From Agrobacterium cavarae (GTDB lineage Bacteria > Pseudomonadota > Alphaproteobacteria > Rhizobiales > Rhizobiaceae): 64,000 nucleotides of DNA. The DNA lies in the NCBI RefSeq assembly GCF_004310285.1, contig NZ_SISF01000021.1, positions 1 to 64,000 of the forward strand. Reading direction: 5' to 3'. Position 1 is the stretch's first letter; every line of letters begins with the position of its first letter. The notes beneath the pieces were generated by a model, which was given only the letters and a program-made list of their open reading frames with translations, searched no databases and was not told where the DNA came from. Of the stretch, positions 36,668 through 45,260 are shown one piece after another. The position numbers were made by a program, and so were the translations under genes.

Positions 36668-38401
36668 ATGAGCCCGCTTTTAAACCAGACTTTCACTCGA
36701 ACGCTGGACGCTATTGTCGAGCTCGCCATTCCGGGCCAACTGCTGGAAGCCTGGACCTTCGACGACACGGAAAGCCGGAGAGAGGCGGAAAGACGGTTGC
36801 AGGAGAAGGGCGTGACTGCCCGCATTCGCAGCGCTTACAAACCTCTTCTCTTTGCCTTCCTGGAAGAGATCGACCTCGATGGTGTCGAGGCGATCGAAGT
36901 GCGCTATCCGGTCCATGCCAACGCCCCGGCAAACCGCTTCCGCCTGGAGGCCTATCCGCTCGCGGCTCTGGTTGGTGAGGCGAAGATTGACTTCATTGCC
37001 CGTAACGACGGTGACTTTCATTATGATGTCTCGCTGAAGCGTGGGGAGCGGATCGAGAGCGTGATCGTCCTCGCGCCGAACCGGGTGCATACGGACATCG
37101 TCGGCGAAATCAATGTCTCGCCCACAGGCTGGTTGAAGCTTGGCGGGCAGCCGGGCGAGCGACTGGCGACGGATTACGAGGAGCTCTTCGAAGCAGGCAT
37201 CAAAGCCGTAGCCGATCATGCCTGGGGTGATCAGGAGCCCTATTTCGAAGAGCTGAACATCCGCGTTGTTCACCCCGCGAAAGACATCTTGTTGCCGGTC
37301 GGCGATGAGGTCGTCAGCCTTCGCGAGGCGCTGCACGAGGATTTCTATTTTTCGCTTCTCGAATTTTTCCAGAAGAAGTCGGGGCGCCCATTGGGCGATC
37401 GAGGTCTCAGACCAGGACAGATCGTGCCTGAAATCGCCAGGAGCAATGGCGAAATTTCTGTCGTCATCGAGACGCGGGCCCTTACCACAGGTTTCTCAGA
37501 CGGGGATGAGCAGCCGATCGACACCGCTCAAGAGCCGATTGCGGAAAGCCAGGTGAGGAAGCTCCTGGCCGAAGTCGGCGGAGACGCTTTCGAAGCACGG
37601 TCCCGTTCCGGACGCATCCTATCTGCCCGCTACAAATCCGGCGACGATGCCGCGGTGATGATCAGCGGCGGGCAACATCCGAACGAAACGACGGGCATTG
37701 TCGGCGCTCTTCGCGCGGCCCGGAAGCTCGGCCAGAGGAAGCAGGCCCACTTCACGATATCGCCGCTGGAGAACCCCGACGGATATGCCGTGCACCAGCG
37801 TCTTCGCCTCGACAACCCGCGCCACATGCACCATGCCGCACGTTACACCGCGCTGGGCGACGATCTCGAATATCGGACCTCCGAGAATGCAGGTACCAAC
37901 CTGTTCGAGAAGGAAATTCGTTTCAAGGCGGAGAAAAGGAGCGATGCCAAGCTGCATGTGAACCTGCATGGCTATCCCTCGCATGAATGGACGCGCCCGC
38001 TTTCCGGCTATGTGCCGCGCAACTTCGCCATGTGGACATTGCCGAAGGGCTTCTTCCTCATCATCCGCCATCACCCGGACTGGGAACGTCAGGCCGAAGC
38101 GTTACTGGACAGGGTGACCCGTCATCTCGGTGCTATCCCTGGGCTTCTCGATTACAACAACCGCCAGATCGCGCTCTATGAAATCCACGCTGGCGAAACC
38201 GGTTTTCGGATCATCAACGGCTTCCCCTGCCTCTCATCCGTCGATGATCGGCATACCGTCCCGATGACCCTGATCACGGAGTACCCGGACGAAACGATCT
38301 ATGGCGACGATTTTATCACCGGCCATACGGCGCAGATGGAAACAGTTCTCTCGGCCTATGATGCCTGGCAGGATATCATGCGCGAACGCGCATCCGCCTG
38401 A
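36668..38401 (+). CDS. M14-family zinc carboxypeptidase-like protein with long N-terminal region
   Basis: A 577-residue protein. The C-terminal part carries the M14 zinc signature: His337-x2-Glu340 in GGQHPNETTG and the third ligand His434 in VNLHGYPSHE; a Glu in YEIHAGETGF (about residue 505) may be the catalytic acid. The first 320 residues are an unrecognised domain, so the protein is longer than a bare carboxypeptidase. No signal peptide is visible, so it should act in the cytoplasm on imported substrate. It is the last gene of the second peptide-importer operon. Carboxypeptidase or amidohydrolase activity is inferred from family. Confidence 0.85.
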   Translation: MSPLLNQTFTRTLDAIVELAIPGQLLEAWTFDDTESRREAERRLQEKGVTARIRSAYKPLLFAFLEEIDLDGVEAIEVRYPVHANAPANRFRLEAYPLAALVGEAKIDFIARNDGDFHYDVSLKRGERIESVIVLAPNRVHTDIVGEINVSPTGWLKLGGQPGERLATDYEELFEAGIKAVADHAWGDQEPYFEELNIRVVHPAKDILLPVGDEVVSLREALHEDFYFSLLEFFQKKSGRPLGDRGLRPGQIVPEIARSNGEISVVIETRALTTGFSDGDEQPIDTAQEPIAESQVRKLLAEVGGDAFEARSRSGRILSARYKSGDDAAVMISGGQHPNETTGIVGALRAARKLGQRKQAHFTISPLENPDGYAVHQRLRLDNPRHMHHAARYTALGDDLEYRTSENAGTNLFEKEIRFKAEKRSDAKLHVNLHGYPSHEWTRPLSGYVPRNFAMWTLPKGFFLIIRHHPDWERQAEALLDRVTRHLGAIPGLLDYNNRQIALYEIHAGETGFRIINGFPCLSSVDDRHTVPMTLITEYPDETIYGDDFITGHTAQMETVLSAYDAWQDIMRERASA

Positions 38402-38409
38402 TGCAGGCA

Positions 38410-38433
38410 GGCGCGCCGTTCTCAGGGCGCGCC
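38410..38433. terminator. GC-rich inverted repeat between convergent genes
   Basis: GGCGCGCC occurs at 38410-38417 and again at 38426-38433. Each copy is itself palindromic, so the two can pair around an 8-base loop between the peptidase stop and the end of the sulfatase-like gene. It may act as a bidirectional terminator, but no T run is present. Confidence 0.35.
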
Positions 38434-40047
38434 ACTGAAGGTGTCGATCAGAGTTTGGCGAAGCGTGCTCATCGGTTGCTCCTTCGTCGTGTCAGCGGGC
38501 ATCATACCGCTGGCAAATCCCTTGGCTTCGAAGCGCGCAACAAGGTCTGCATCATCGCTGACAATATGCACCGGCACCGCGCGTGACGCACCCTGCCCCG
38601 TGATGATCGACGCCGGCTGGTGATCACCGAGGATGACGTAGACCACATCTCGGCGCTGACTTTCCATGAACTCCCCAAGCGTCGCCAGCGAATAATCGAT
38701 GGTCTGTATATATTGGCGACGCACCCGGTCTGGGACGGCCCAGACGACGGACGGCGGGTCGCCGCTGACAGCCTGGTCGTTAAAGGCAGAGCCATCGCCG
38801 ACTTTGTCCCAATCGATGAGCGTCGGCACCGGCGTCCAAGGCGCGTGGCTGGATATGAGCGCAATCTCGGCCATGACCCGTTGTCCGCGCTCATGGGCAG
38901 GCGTCAGCGCTAACCGATCAAAGGCAGACATGGTGTACTGATCCGGCATCGTGACCCAATTGAATGGCTTGCCGCGATATTGAAGGCCGGATGCCGACAG
39001 GATCTGGTCGTAGCCAAAATAGTTCGCTTCCGGCCACGCCATAGTGATCGCCGGCATGACCGCCACACAGTGCCATCCGGCTTGAGAAAACAGCCGGTTC
39101 AAGCTCGGCTGGTGACTGATCATCAGCCGATCGTAGCGTGCCTGACTATCGACCCACAGCCCGGACAGCAAGGTGCCGTGAGCAAGCCAACTCAGACCTC
39201 CAACCGTTGGAGACGTGACCCAGCCACTGGCCGCGTGTAAGCCCGCGGTTCCGAGCTGCTGGTCGATGGCACCGAGCCGCTGACCTGTGATATCGGCATA
39301 AAGAGGATCTTCGACCGCGGACCGCCCGTAGGATTCCACGAAGACCAGAATGACATCCTTGCCCTTGACCCTTTGGAAAAGGTCGTCTCCACTCGTCGGG
39401 CCGAGCCCGCTCGCCAGCTCCTTTTCGAAAGCTTGCATATCCTCCGCGGAACGGACGACGAGGCTCAGTCTGTTCGACAAATAGACGGGCGTGCGAAGAT
39501 CGACCCAAGGCAAGCCGAGCCACATCAGCCCCGCCCCGATCACAAGGATTGCTGCAAACGCCCCGGTCAAAATCCGCCCCGTTGATACCGTTGCGCTGGC
39601 CATCCACTTGAGCGACCTCAGAAAGATGCTTGCGACAAGAAGGAAAAGCAGACCGCCGCCGATCAGCGCTGCGAGCGCTGCCGGTGTGCCGATCGTGCCT
39701 GAAATCAGGTTCCAACCATCCTTCATCATCTTCAGATCGAGATAGGGATTGAATGGGCGCTGGAAGGCGGACTGGACGCCGATGTCAGCCAGCTTCAGGA
39801 AAAGGACGAGAAAGACGATAAAGCCGCATAAGAAAATCACGATGCGCCGCAGCCAGCCCCTCGTCAAAAGCGTGAGAAGGCCGATGAGCGCCCATTCGAG
39901 TGGTAGCCTCGTAAACGCTCCCACACCGAACGCGTCGGGGTGATCAGGCAGGTTGAAAGCGAGCAGTGCAGCAAAAGAGAAAAGCAATGCGCCGATCATG
40001 GCTTTCAAGTTAATGTGTTTGCGGCTGAACCCGATTTTCCCGTTCAC
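38422..40047 (-). CDS. Membrane-anchored sulfatase/phosphoglycerol-transferase-like protein
   Basis: A 541-residue protein with about five N-terminal transmembrane helices (residues 15-175) and a large periplasmic domain of the alkaline-phosphatase/sulfatase superfamily. KDVILVFVESYGRS supplies the first metal-binding acidic residues, the likely Thr nucleophile is in SPTVGGLSWLAHGTLLSG, and the downstream ILGDHQPAS motif supplies further metal ligands. Architecture resembles LtaS and OpgB-type phosphoglycerol transferases and phosphoethanolamine transferases. The donor and acceptor are unknown. It is head to head with the flippase-like gene. Confidence 0.82.
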   Translation of the reverse strand: MNGKIGFSRKHINLKAMIGALLFSFAALLAFNLPDHPDAFGVGAFTRLPLEWALIGLLTLLTRGWLRRIVIFLCGFIVFLVLFLKLADIGVQSAFQRPFNPYLDLKMMKDGWNLISGTIGTPAALAALIGGGLLFLLVASIFLRSLKWMASATVSTGRILTGAFAAILVIGAGLMWLGLPWVDLRTPVYLSNRLSLVVRSAEDMQAFEKELASGLGPTSGDDLFQRVKGKDVILVFVESYGRSAVEDPLYADITGQRLGAIDQQLGTAGLHAASGWVTSPTVGGLSWLAHGTLLSGLWVDSQARYDRLMISHQPSLNRLFSQAGWHCVAVMPAITMAWPEANYFGYDQILSASGLQYRGKPFNWVTMPDQYTMSAFDRLALTPAHERGQRVMAEIALISSHAPWTPVPTLIDWDKVGDGSAFNDQAVSGDPPSVVWAVPDRVRRQYIQTIDYSLATLGEFMESQRRDVVYVILGDHQPASIITGQGASRAVPVHIVSDDADLVARFEAKGFASGMMPADTTKEQPMSTLRQTLIDTFSGAP

Positions 40048-40116
40048 TTCAATCCACTCTCAATGCAGTGCGTATCACTGAGCTGGAAAAGCAGCCAAAA
40101 TGCAAAGGTATTCCGC

Positions 40117-41034
40117 TTGAACAAACTGCGAATAGTCGTCTCTTTCATCACGCTTGCTTTTCTGGCGGCGATCGTCCTGAGAACAGATTTGAATGCTCTT
40201 GGACAATCGCTCTCCCGCACCTCGTGGACCGTTGTCGCAGTGTGCCTTGCGCTCGTCCAGCTGCAAATCGTTCTGTCTGCACTTCGCTGGCGTTTCACCT
40301 CCCGCCGTCTTGGGCAGGACATCGCCACGCTGAAGGCAATACGAGAATATTATGTCGCGAGTTTTCTCAACCAGACGCTCCCTGGCGGCGTGGGTGGAGA
40401 TGCGATCAGAGCGTGGCGCATGCGGGGTGACGAACCCGGGGGCTGGCGGCAACCTGCCAAGGCAGTGATATTTGAGAGACTGTCCGGACAGATCGCATTC
40501 TTCATTCTTGCGATCGTCGGCCTCAGCGTCTGGCCGTTGGTGACGCAGGCGGATTTCGGACAACAGCTGCGGCACTACCTCTTGTTCGCCGGCGCATTGC
40601 TTCTGGCCGCGATCGTCGCTCTTTATGTCGCCAAGCCCAAGTGGGCCACGCAAAACGCGTTGCATGAAAGCATCGCCGAAGTCTTCGTGCGGCGGGGAGC
40701 CTGGATCATGCAATCCACAACCAGTGCGGGCGTGCTTTCGACCTATGTGATCATATTCTTTATTGCCGCTGGCGCGACGGGCGCGCAACTGCCTTGGGTC
40801 GCCTGTCTGACCATTATTCCCTTCTGTCTCGTGGCAATGCTCATTCCGACAGGCTTTGGCGGCTGGGGCACGCGTGAGGCTGCGGCAATGGCGCTCTGGC
40901 CGTTGTTGGGAGCCGCACCGCTCGATGGACTGGCGGCGAGCATCACCTATGGCTGGCTGTCGCTCCTTGGCACGGCGCCCGGCGTGATCTTTCTTGCCGC
41001 GAGCGCCTTGAAGAGACGACCGAGCCACGCCTGA
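40117..41034 (+). CDS. YbhN/AglD-type flippase-like membrane protein (LPG synthase TM family)
   Basis: A protein of about 305 residues with some eight hydrophobic segments and the family-typical EYYVASFLNQTLPGGVGGDAIRAWR stretch (split across residues about 65-90) and a late PTGFGGWGTREAAAMA motif. This family covers the transmembrane part of lysylphosphatidylglycerol synthase and dolichol-linked proteins and is thought to move or modify lipids. The TTG at 40117, with AAAGG 8 bases upstream, is chosen; an ATG at 40063 lacks a ribosome site. Neighbouring genes are also lipid or membrane related. Confidence 0.83.
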   Translation: MNKLRIVVSFITLAFLAAIVLRTDLNALGQSLSRTSWTVVAVCLALVQLQIVLSALRWRFTSRRLGQDIATLKAIREYYVASFLNQTLPGGVGGDAIRAWRMRGDEPGGWRQPAKAVIFERLSGQIAFFILAIVGLSVWPLVTQADFGQQLRHYLLFAGALLLAAIVALYVAKPKWATQNALHESIAEVFVRRGAWIMQSTTSAGVLSTYVIIFFIAAGATGAQLPWVACLTIIPFCLVAMLIPTGFGGWGTREAAAMALWPLLGAAPLDGLAASITYGWLSLLGTAPGVIFLAASALKRRPSHA

Positions 41035-41042
41035 CCACTACC

Positions 41043-41798
41043 TCACCGACGATCGATCCGCGCATAGATGTCGCCCGATTTGGCATCGGCCGGCATCGCA
41101 GCAAGTTCCGTCAGCATCTGGCTTCCCGTTTTCCAGCCTTGCGAAACGAAGCGATGCGTTTCGCCCTCGACGCGATTGAAACGATAGTCGCCGATCGAGG
41201 CAAGCTTTGCGATCGCGTCGTTGGCAACCGACGGCATGGCGGGAATATACTCGAACGCAATCAGGTCGATGGGCCGGCTCAGGCCTGCCAGAACCGCGGC
41301 TTCAGCGCCTTCCACATCGATCTTGATGAAGGCTGGCACACCGAATTTTTCGATGAGATCATCCAGTCGCACCATGGGCACGGTGACCTTCCCATCCCAC
41401 TTGACGTGGGAGAACCCTGCATTTTTCTTAACCGCCTCGACAAAGCTGGACGAAACGCTGGTGACCGTTGGGTGACGGCTGGAGATCAGCAGATCGACGC
41501 TTCCTTGCGTTGCACCCACAGCGACACGTTCGAAGCCCTCAAGCTCTTTGCCAAGATGCTTTTCGACGAAGTCAGCAAAGAGAGGCTGGGGCTCGATTGC
41601 GACGACCCTCGCTCCGATCTCGATTAGCGTTCGGCTGCGGCTTCCCACATGAGCGCCGATGTCGAAGACAAGCTGCCCGGGAGAGACGAGGGAGCGGTAG
41701 AAGCGCTTCAATCCAAAGCGCCGCCACGGCTGACCGTAATAAACGACGAGAGACCGAGCAAGACCAAGCGATGACGATAGCGTCCTGGCCATCGTCAT
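41043..41798 (-). CDS. FkbM-family SAM-dependent methyltransferase
   Basis: A 251-residue class I methyltransferase. Motif I is VFDIGAHVGSRS, followed by VVAIEPQP, and the FkbM-type FIKIDVEGAEAAVL block is near residue 165. FkbM enzymes O-methylate sugars or polyketides. The ATG at 41798 overlaps the stop of the phosphatidyltransferase gene (ATGA), so the longer upstream frame is rejected. The substrate is unknown; context suggests a glycan or lipid headgroup. Confidence 0.85.
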   Translation of the reverse strand: MTMARTLSSSLGLARSLVVYYGQPWRRFGLKRFYRSLVSPGQLVFDIGAHVGSRSRTLIEIGARVVAIEPQPLFADFVEKHLGKELEGFERVAVGATQGSVDLLISSRHPTVTSVSSSFVEAVKKNAGFSHVKWDGKVTVPMVRLDDLIEKFGVPAFIKIDVEGAEAAVLAGLSRPIDLIAFEYIPAMPSVANDAIAKLASIGDYRFNRVEGETHRFVSQGWKTGSQMLTELAAMPADAKSGDIYARIDRR

Positions 41799-42559
41799 GC
41801 GCTCACCCGCTTGCGCACGAGATACACGATGTCTGCAGCAAATGAGTAAACGAGCGCCAGGAGTGCCGCCGCCGCCAGATAGTTTGAGACTGGAGCAACC
41901 ACGGCTGGAACGAGGATGAGGCACAGGATCGACACCTGCACCACACAGACGAACTTGCGCCTGATCGATGAAGGAAGATCAGCCGCGAGCGCCGGAACAA
42001 GCCAACCGGCCGCGACGAAGAAATACCGCATCAGTCCGATCAGCAGCACCCAGGCACCCGCCTTGTCCAGAAGAGCGGCCGCGACCGAGAGGATGAGGAT
42101 CAGGAAGGCATCGACTTCCATATCGAAGCGAGCGCCAAGCTCGGATTCTTGACGATACCGCCGTGCGAGATAGCCATCTATTCCGTCAAGCGCCAGCGCC
42201 ACCACAACGACACCAACGAGGATCCATAAGACCGTGTCCGCCTGCTGCAGACTTTCGAAACAGAGCACAGTTGCTGCAGTCAAACTCACGAGCGAGGCTC
42301 GAATGGCCGTCACCGTATTGGCATAGCCGAACCGCCGATGCGGATATTGCGGAAGCAGGTAGAGCACGAAGGCAAATATTGCCGAAAGGGACAGCGTTGC
42401 GGCAACAACAAAATCCCACCCCAGCGACATTTCCACACGCACCAAAACCGCGACGGCGATGGTGCCGAGCAGCAGGCAGGCGAGATTTGCCAACGTGTTT
42501 CGCACGAGAGGCCTCCGGTCTCTCAAGGTCGCGAGCGACTCGCCCTGTATTAGTGCCAT
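41795..42559 (-). CDS. CDP-alcohol phosphatidyltransferase family membrane protein
   Basis: A 254-residue integral membrane protein. The defining motif D-x2-DG-x2-AR-x8-G-x3-D-x3-D is present as DGIDGYLARRYRQESELG followed by ARFDMEVD (about residues 125-150). Five to six hydrophobic segments are spread through the protein. Such enzymes transfer a phosphatidyl group from a CDP-alcohol to a polyol or amino alcohol, making phospholipids. The acceptor is unknown. It is the middle gene of a minus-strand run that begins with the ribA-like gene 24 bases upstream and ends with the FkbM gene. Confidence 0.87.
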   Translation of the reverse strand: MALIQGESLATLRDRRPLVRNTLANLACLLLGTIAVAVLVRVEMSLGWDFVVAATLSLSAIFAFVLYLLPQYPHRRFGYANTVTAIRASLVSLTAATVLCFESLQQADTVLWILVGVVVVALALDGIDGYLARRYRQESELGARFDMEVDAFLILILSVAAALLDKAGAWVLLIGLMRYFFVAAGWLVPALAADLPSSIRRKFVCVVQVSILCLILVPAVVAPVSNYLAAAALLALVYSFAADIVYLVRKRVSA

Positions 42560-42583
42560 TTTTATCCTCCCGGGATCATGGAC

Positions 42584-43690
42584 TTATTCGGCTGCAACGA
42601 GCGTTTCAAGGTCCATCAGATGCCCGGCACGGACGGTCTTGGTGCGGAGGTAGTTCTGGTTCTCGGCGGTGACGGTGCCCGTTACCGGAGCGCGCGCCTC
42701 CACCTCGATACCTCCGGCACGAAGGCCGTTGATCTTGGTTGGATTGTTTGTGTAGACGGCGACCTTCTTGATGTTCATATGACCCAACATCGCAACCGCC
42801 GCTTCATAACGACGGTGGTCCTCGGAAAGGCCAAGTTCGGCGTCAGCGTCGATCGTGTCAAGGCCGAGATGCTGGTAGCCATAGGCACGCATTTTCGCGC
42901 CGATGCCAGTGCCACGACCTTCCTGGTCAAGATAAAGCAGCACGCCGCCACCCGCCTGCTTCAACAGTGCGAGACCATTGCGCAACTGATCCCCACAGTC
43001 GCATTTCAGCGAGTTGCAGAGGTCACCCGTAATGCAGGACGAATGGATGCGGATCGGTACGGTGCGCGACACGTCCGGATTGCCAACGACGATCGCAACC
43101 TGATCTTTTTGCGCAAGACCGCCGCGAAAAACGACAAACTCGGAATTGCCCAGGTCTTTGAGTGGAACGCGCGTTCTTACCACCTTCTCGAAGCGCTGGA
43201 GCGCCATTTCTGTATTCAGCAGGCGTGACGCAGAGAGCTCGCAGCATCCGGCAAAACGCTCAGGCGAGGAAGAAACATCGGCCATGACCATAGCAGGCAG
43301 GAGAAGCGCGACACGCGCCAATTCTGCCGTCTGCGATGCAAGTTCGTCGGCTGTCGTCCAATTCTGGGGACGGTCTGCGCCAAGAACGTAGGACAGCCGC
43401 GACGCCTCCTCGAAGCTGACGCCCGAAAGCGGCGTGAGTACGTCTCCACCACCCGCAATGCCCAGGCGCGTTGCGCGCGGTGCAGTGAGAAGGAGAGAAT
43501 GGTTGTTTTCGGTCGCCATCGCAAACTGGTCGTAAATCGAAGGCGCAACGGCATCCAGTGCCAGAACTGCCAGCCGTCGCTCGTTTGAGGAGAAGAGGAT
43601 TGGGCGACCGTAGCGGAGTTCTGAAACGGCGCGCTCGACTTCGATCTCTGGGGTGGAAAACTGAAAAGCAGCATGGGTGGCAGACGACAT
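42584..43690 (-). CDS. ribA: GTP cyclohydrolase II with a vestigial N-terminal domain
   Basis: A 368-residue protein. The C-terminal 200 residues are GTP cyclohydrolase II, which opens GTP to a diaminopyrimidine: zinc cysteines in SSCITGDLCNSLKCDCGD, DQEGRGTGIG, the LGLSEDHRRYEAA catalytic block and TNNPTKINGL. The first 150 residues resemble a 3,4-dihydroxy-2-butanone-4-phosphate synthase remnant but lack its acidic ENEGD loop (SSNERRLAVLAL instead), so that activity is unlikely. The ATG at 43690 has AGGGAGAG upstream. It heads a minus-strand run with lipid-type genes and is divergent from the pterin-like gene set, so it may be a pathway-specific paralogue rather than the housekeeping enzyme. 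Confidence 0.9.
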   Translation of the reverse strand: MSSATHAAFQFSTPEIEVERAVSELRYGRPILFSSNERRLAVLALDAVAPSIYDQFAMATENNHSLLLTAPRATRLGIAGGGDVLTPLSGVSFEEASRLSYVLGADRPQNWTTADELASQTAELARVALLLPAMVMADVSSSPERFAGCCELSASRLLNTEMALQRFEKVVRTRVPLKDLGNSEFVVFRGGLAQKDQVAIVVGNPDVSRTVPIRIHSSCITGDLCNSLKCDCGDQLRNGLALLKQAGGGVLLYLDQEGRGTGIGAKMRAYGYQHLGLDTIDADAELGLSEDHRRYEAAVAMLGHMNIKKVAVYTNNPTKINGLRAGGIEVEARAPVTGTVTAENQNYLRTKTVRAGHLMDLETLVAAE

Positions 43691-43753
43691 GTGACATACT
43701 CTCCCTAGACGGTTTTTGTTTTCTACGGAGAAGATCATGGTTGGATTTCTCGC

Positions 43754-43801
43754 AGACACGGAATTTATTTTAGCAATCCGTACGGAACAAAACGCGTGTC
43801 T
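43754..43801. promoter_or_regulatory. Nested inverted repeats in the divergent promoter of the pterin-like cluster
   Basis: AGACACG at 43754-43760 is inverted as CGTGTCT at 43795-43801, and between them lies the perfect palindrome TCCGTACGGA at 43777-43786. The whole lies in the 156-base space between two divergent genes of the cluster, a good place for a shared operator. No matching known riboswitch was recognised. Confidence 0.45.
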
Positions 43802-43846
43802 CGGCAATACGCTCCATTGGAATTTGCATTTATTAGGATCACCATT

Positions 43847-44848
43847 TTGGCATCAGCATCGGCCGAAACTTTGAGTAACAAGACCACATTATGCCGGGCG
43901 CTGTGGATCGAGACGGCCAACCGTTGCGCCATCAGGCAAGAGGGTATCGAACCTCTTCAGGCAGATCAGGTTCTTGTCCGCACGCTCTACAGTGGGATCA
44001 GCCGCGGTACCGAATCTCTCGTGCTTGCTGGCAAGGTGCCGCAGAGCGAGTTTGACAGAATGCGCGGCCCTCACATGGAAGGCAGCTTCTCATTTCCGGT
44101 AAAGTACGGCTATTCCACAATCGGGAGGATTGAAGCCGGCCCGGACGATCTGATCGGCAAGACGGTATTCTGCCTCCATCCGCATCAGGATCGTTTCGTC
44201 ACCACGAAGGACATGATCGCTGTATTGCCGGAAGGTCTTCCCCCGGAGCGTGGCGTTCTCGCAGCAAATATGGAGACGGCACTCAACATCGTCTGGGATG
44301 CCATGATCCAACCCGGTGACCGTGTCGCTGTCTTTGGCGCCGGCGTCGTAGGAACCTTGATCGCCAACATTTCTCTCCGAATTGCGGGCACCGATACGGT
44401 ATTGGTGGATACCAATACCGATCGCCGCGCGCATGCTGAGGCCATGGGCATCTCCTTTGCAGAGGCCGGCACGCTCAAGGGCGAATTTGACGTATTGATT
44501 AACGCATCGGCGGCCGGCGCCGCGCTTTCCGAAGCCATCGAACATGCTGGCACCGAGGCGCGTATCATCGAGGCAAGCTGGTATGGCGACAAGATCATTT
44601 CCATTCCGCTCGGCGGCGCCTTTCATTCCAAGCGCCTGCAACTATTAAGTTCACAGGTAGGTGCCGTTCCCCCTGCACGGCGAGCGCGCTGGAGTTTTGG
44701 CCGACGCATGGCGAAAGCTTTGGAACTGTTGGCGGACGATAGCCTCGATCACCTCATTTCCGGCGAGACAGACTTTGCTGATCTGGCCGACGACTATCCC
44801 CGTATCCTTTCATCGCAGACGACGCTCTGCCACCGCATCCGCTACTAA
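43847..44848 (+). CDS. Medium-chain dehydrogenase, BchC-like, of the GTP-derived cluster
   Basis: A protein of about 333 residues in the zinc-type alcohol dehydrogenase superfamily. The nucleotide-binding motif is VAVFGAGVVGTLIA (about residue 165), and the N-terminal half (YSGISRGTESLVLAGKVP, then CLHPHQDRF and LAANMETALNIVWD) resembles BchC-type hydroxyethyl dehydrogenases. The usual four-Cys structural zinc site is absent. The TTG at 43847 has AGGA 8 bases upstream; a second TTG at 43871 is possible. It opens a plus-strand run with the PTPS-like, glycosyltransferase and methyltransferase genes. Substrate unknown; oxidation or reduction of a pterin side chain is one option. Confidence 0.8.
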   Translation: MASASAETLSNKTTLCRALWIETANRCAIRQEGIEPLQADQVLVRTLYSGISRGTESLVLAGKVPQSEFDRMRGPHMEGSFSFPVKYGYSTIGRIEAGPDDLIGKTVFCLHPHQDRFVTTKDMIAVLPEGLPPERGVLAANMETALNIVWDAMIQPGDRVAVFGAGVVGTLIANISLRIAGTDTVLVDTNTDRRAHAEAMGISFAEAGTLKGEFDVLINASAAGAALSEAIEHAGTEARIIEASWYGDKIISIPLGGAFHSKRLQLLSSQVGAVPPARRARWSFGRRMAKALELLADDSLDHLISGETDFADLADDYPRILSSQTTLCHRIRY

Positions 44849-44861
44849 CGAAAGAGAGACC

Positions 44862-45260
44862 ATGTTCGCAGTCGAAGTCCGAGACCACATCATGATCGCC
44901 CACAGCCTTCCGCGTCCGGTATTCGGACCGGCACAGGGCATGCATGGCGCCACCTTCGTCGTCGATGCAGCTTTCTTCACGAAAGACGTGGACGAAGACG
45001 GTCTTGCAGTCGACATCGGGGCAGCGACGACTGTTCTCTCCGAAACCCTGAAGCCCTTGAATTATCAGAACCTTGATGAGCTCGATATCTTCAAGGGTAA
45101 GGTCAGCACCACTGAAGTCATCGCAAAACACATTTTCGATCAGTTGGCTGAAGCGGTGGCCGTCAAGCGTCTTGGCCCAGGCAGCCATCGGATTTGCCGC
45201 ATTCGGGTGCTGTTGCATGAATCGCATGCCGCGCGCGGCTGGTATGAGGCCGACCTTTGA
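44862..45260 (+). CDS. PTPS/QueD-fold protein with altered catalytic residues
   Basis: A 132-residue protein of the 6-pyruvoyl-tetrahydropterin synthase / 6-carboxytetrahydropterin synthase family. The first zinc His is in IMIAHSLPRP and another in QGMHGATFVV, but the HGH pair of the family reads HGA. The catalytic Cys expected before it is missing (GPAQGMHG), and the Asp-His pair reads Asn-Tyr (PLNYQNLDEL). The substrate-binding Glu in LLHESHAARG is kept, as is STTEVIAKHIFDQL. So the fold and pterin pocket seem kept while the known catalytic machinery is not. The ATG has AAGAGAG upstream. The stop overlaps the glycosyltransferase start (TTGA). Confidence 0.82.
   Translation: MFAVEVRDHIMIAHSLPRPVFGPAQGMHGATFVVDAAFFTKDVDEDGLAVDIGAATTVLSETLKPLNYQNLDELDIFKGKVSTTEVIAKHIFDQLAEAVAVKRLGPGSHRICRIRVLLHESHAARGWYEADL

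Noticed and set aside
43691..43846. FMN riboswitch or other known riboswitch ahead of the ribA-like gene
   Set aside because: None of the conserved FMN-element blocks was recognised; only inverted repeats are present.
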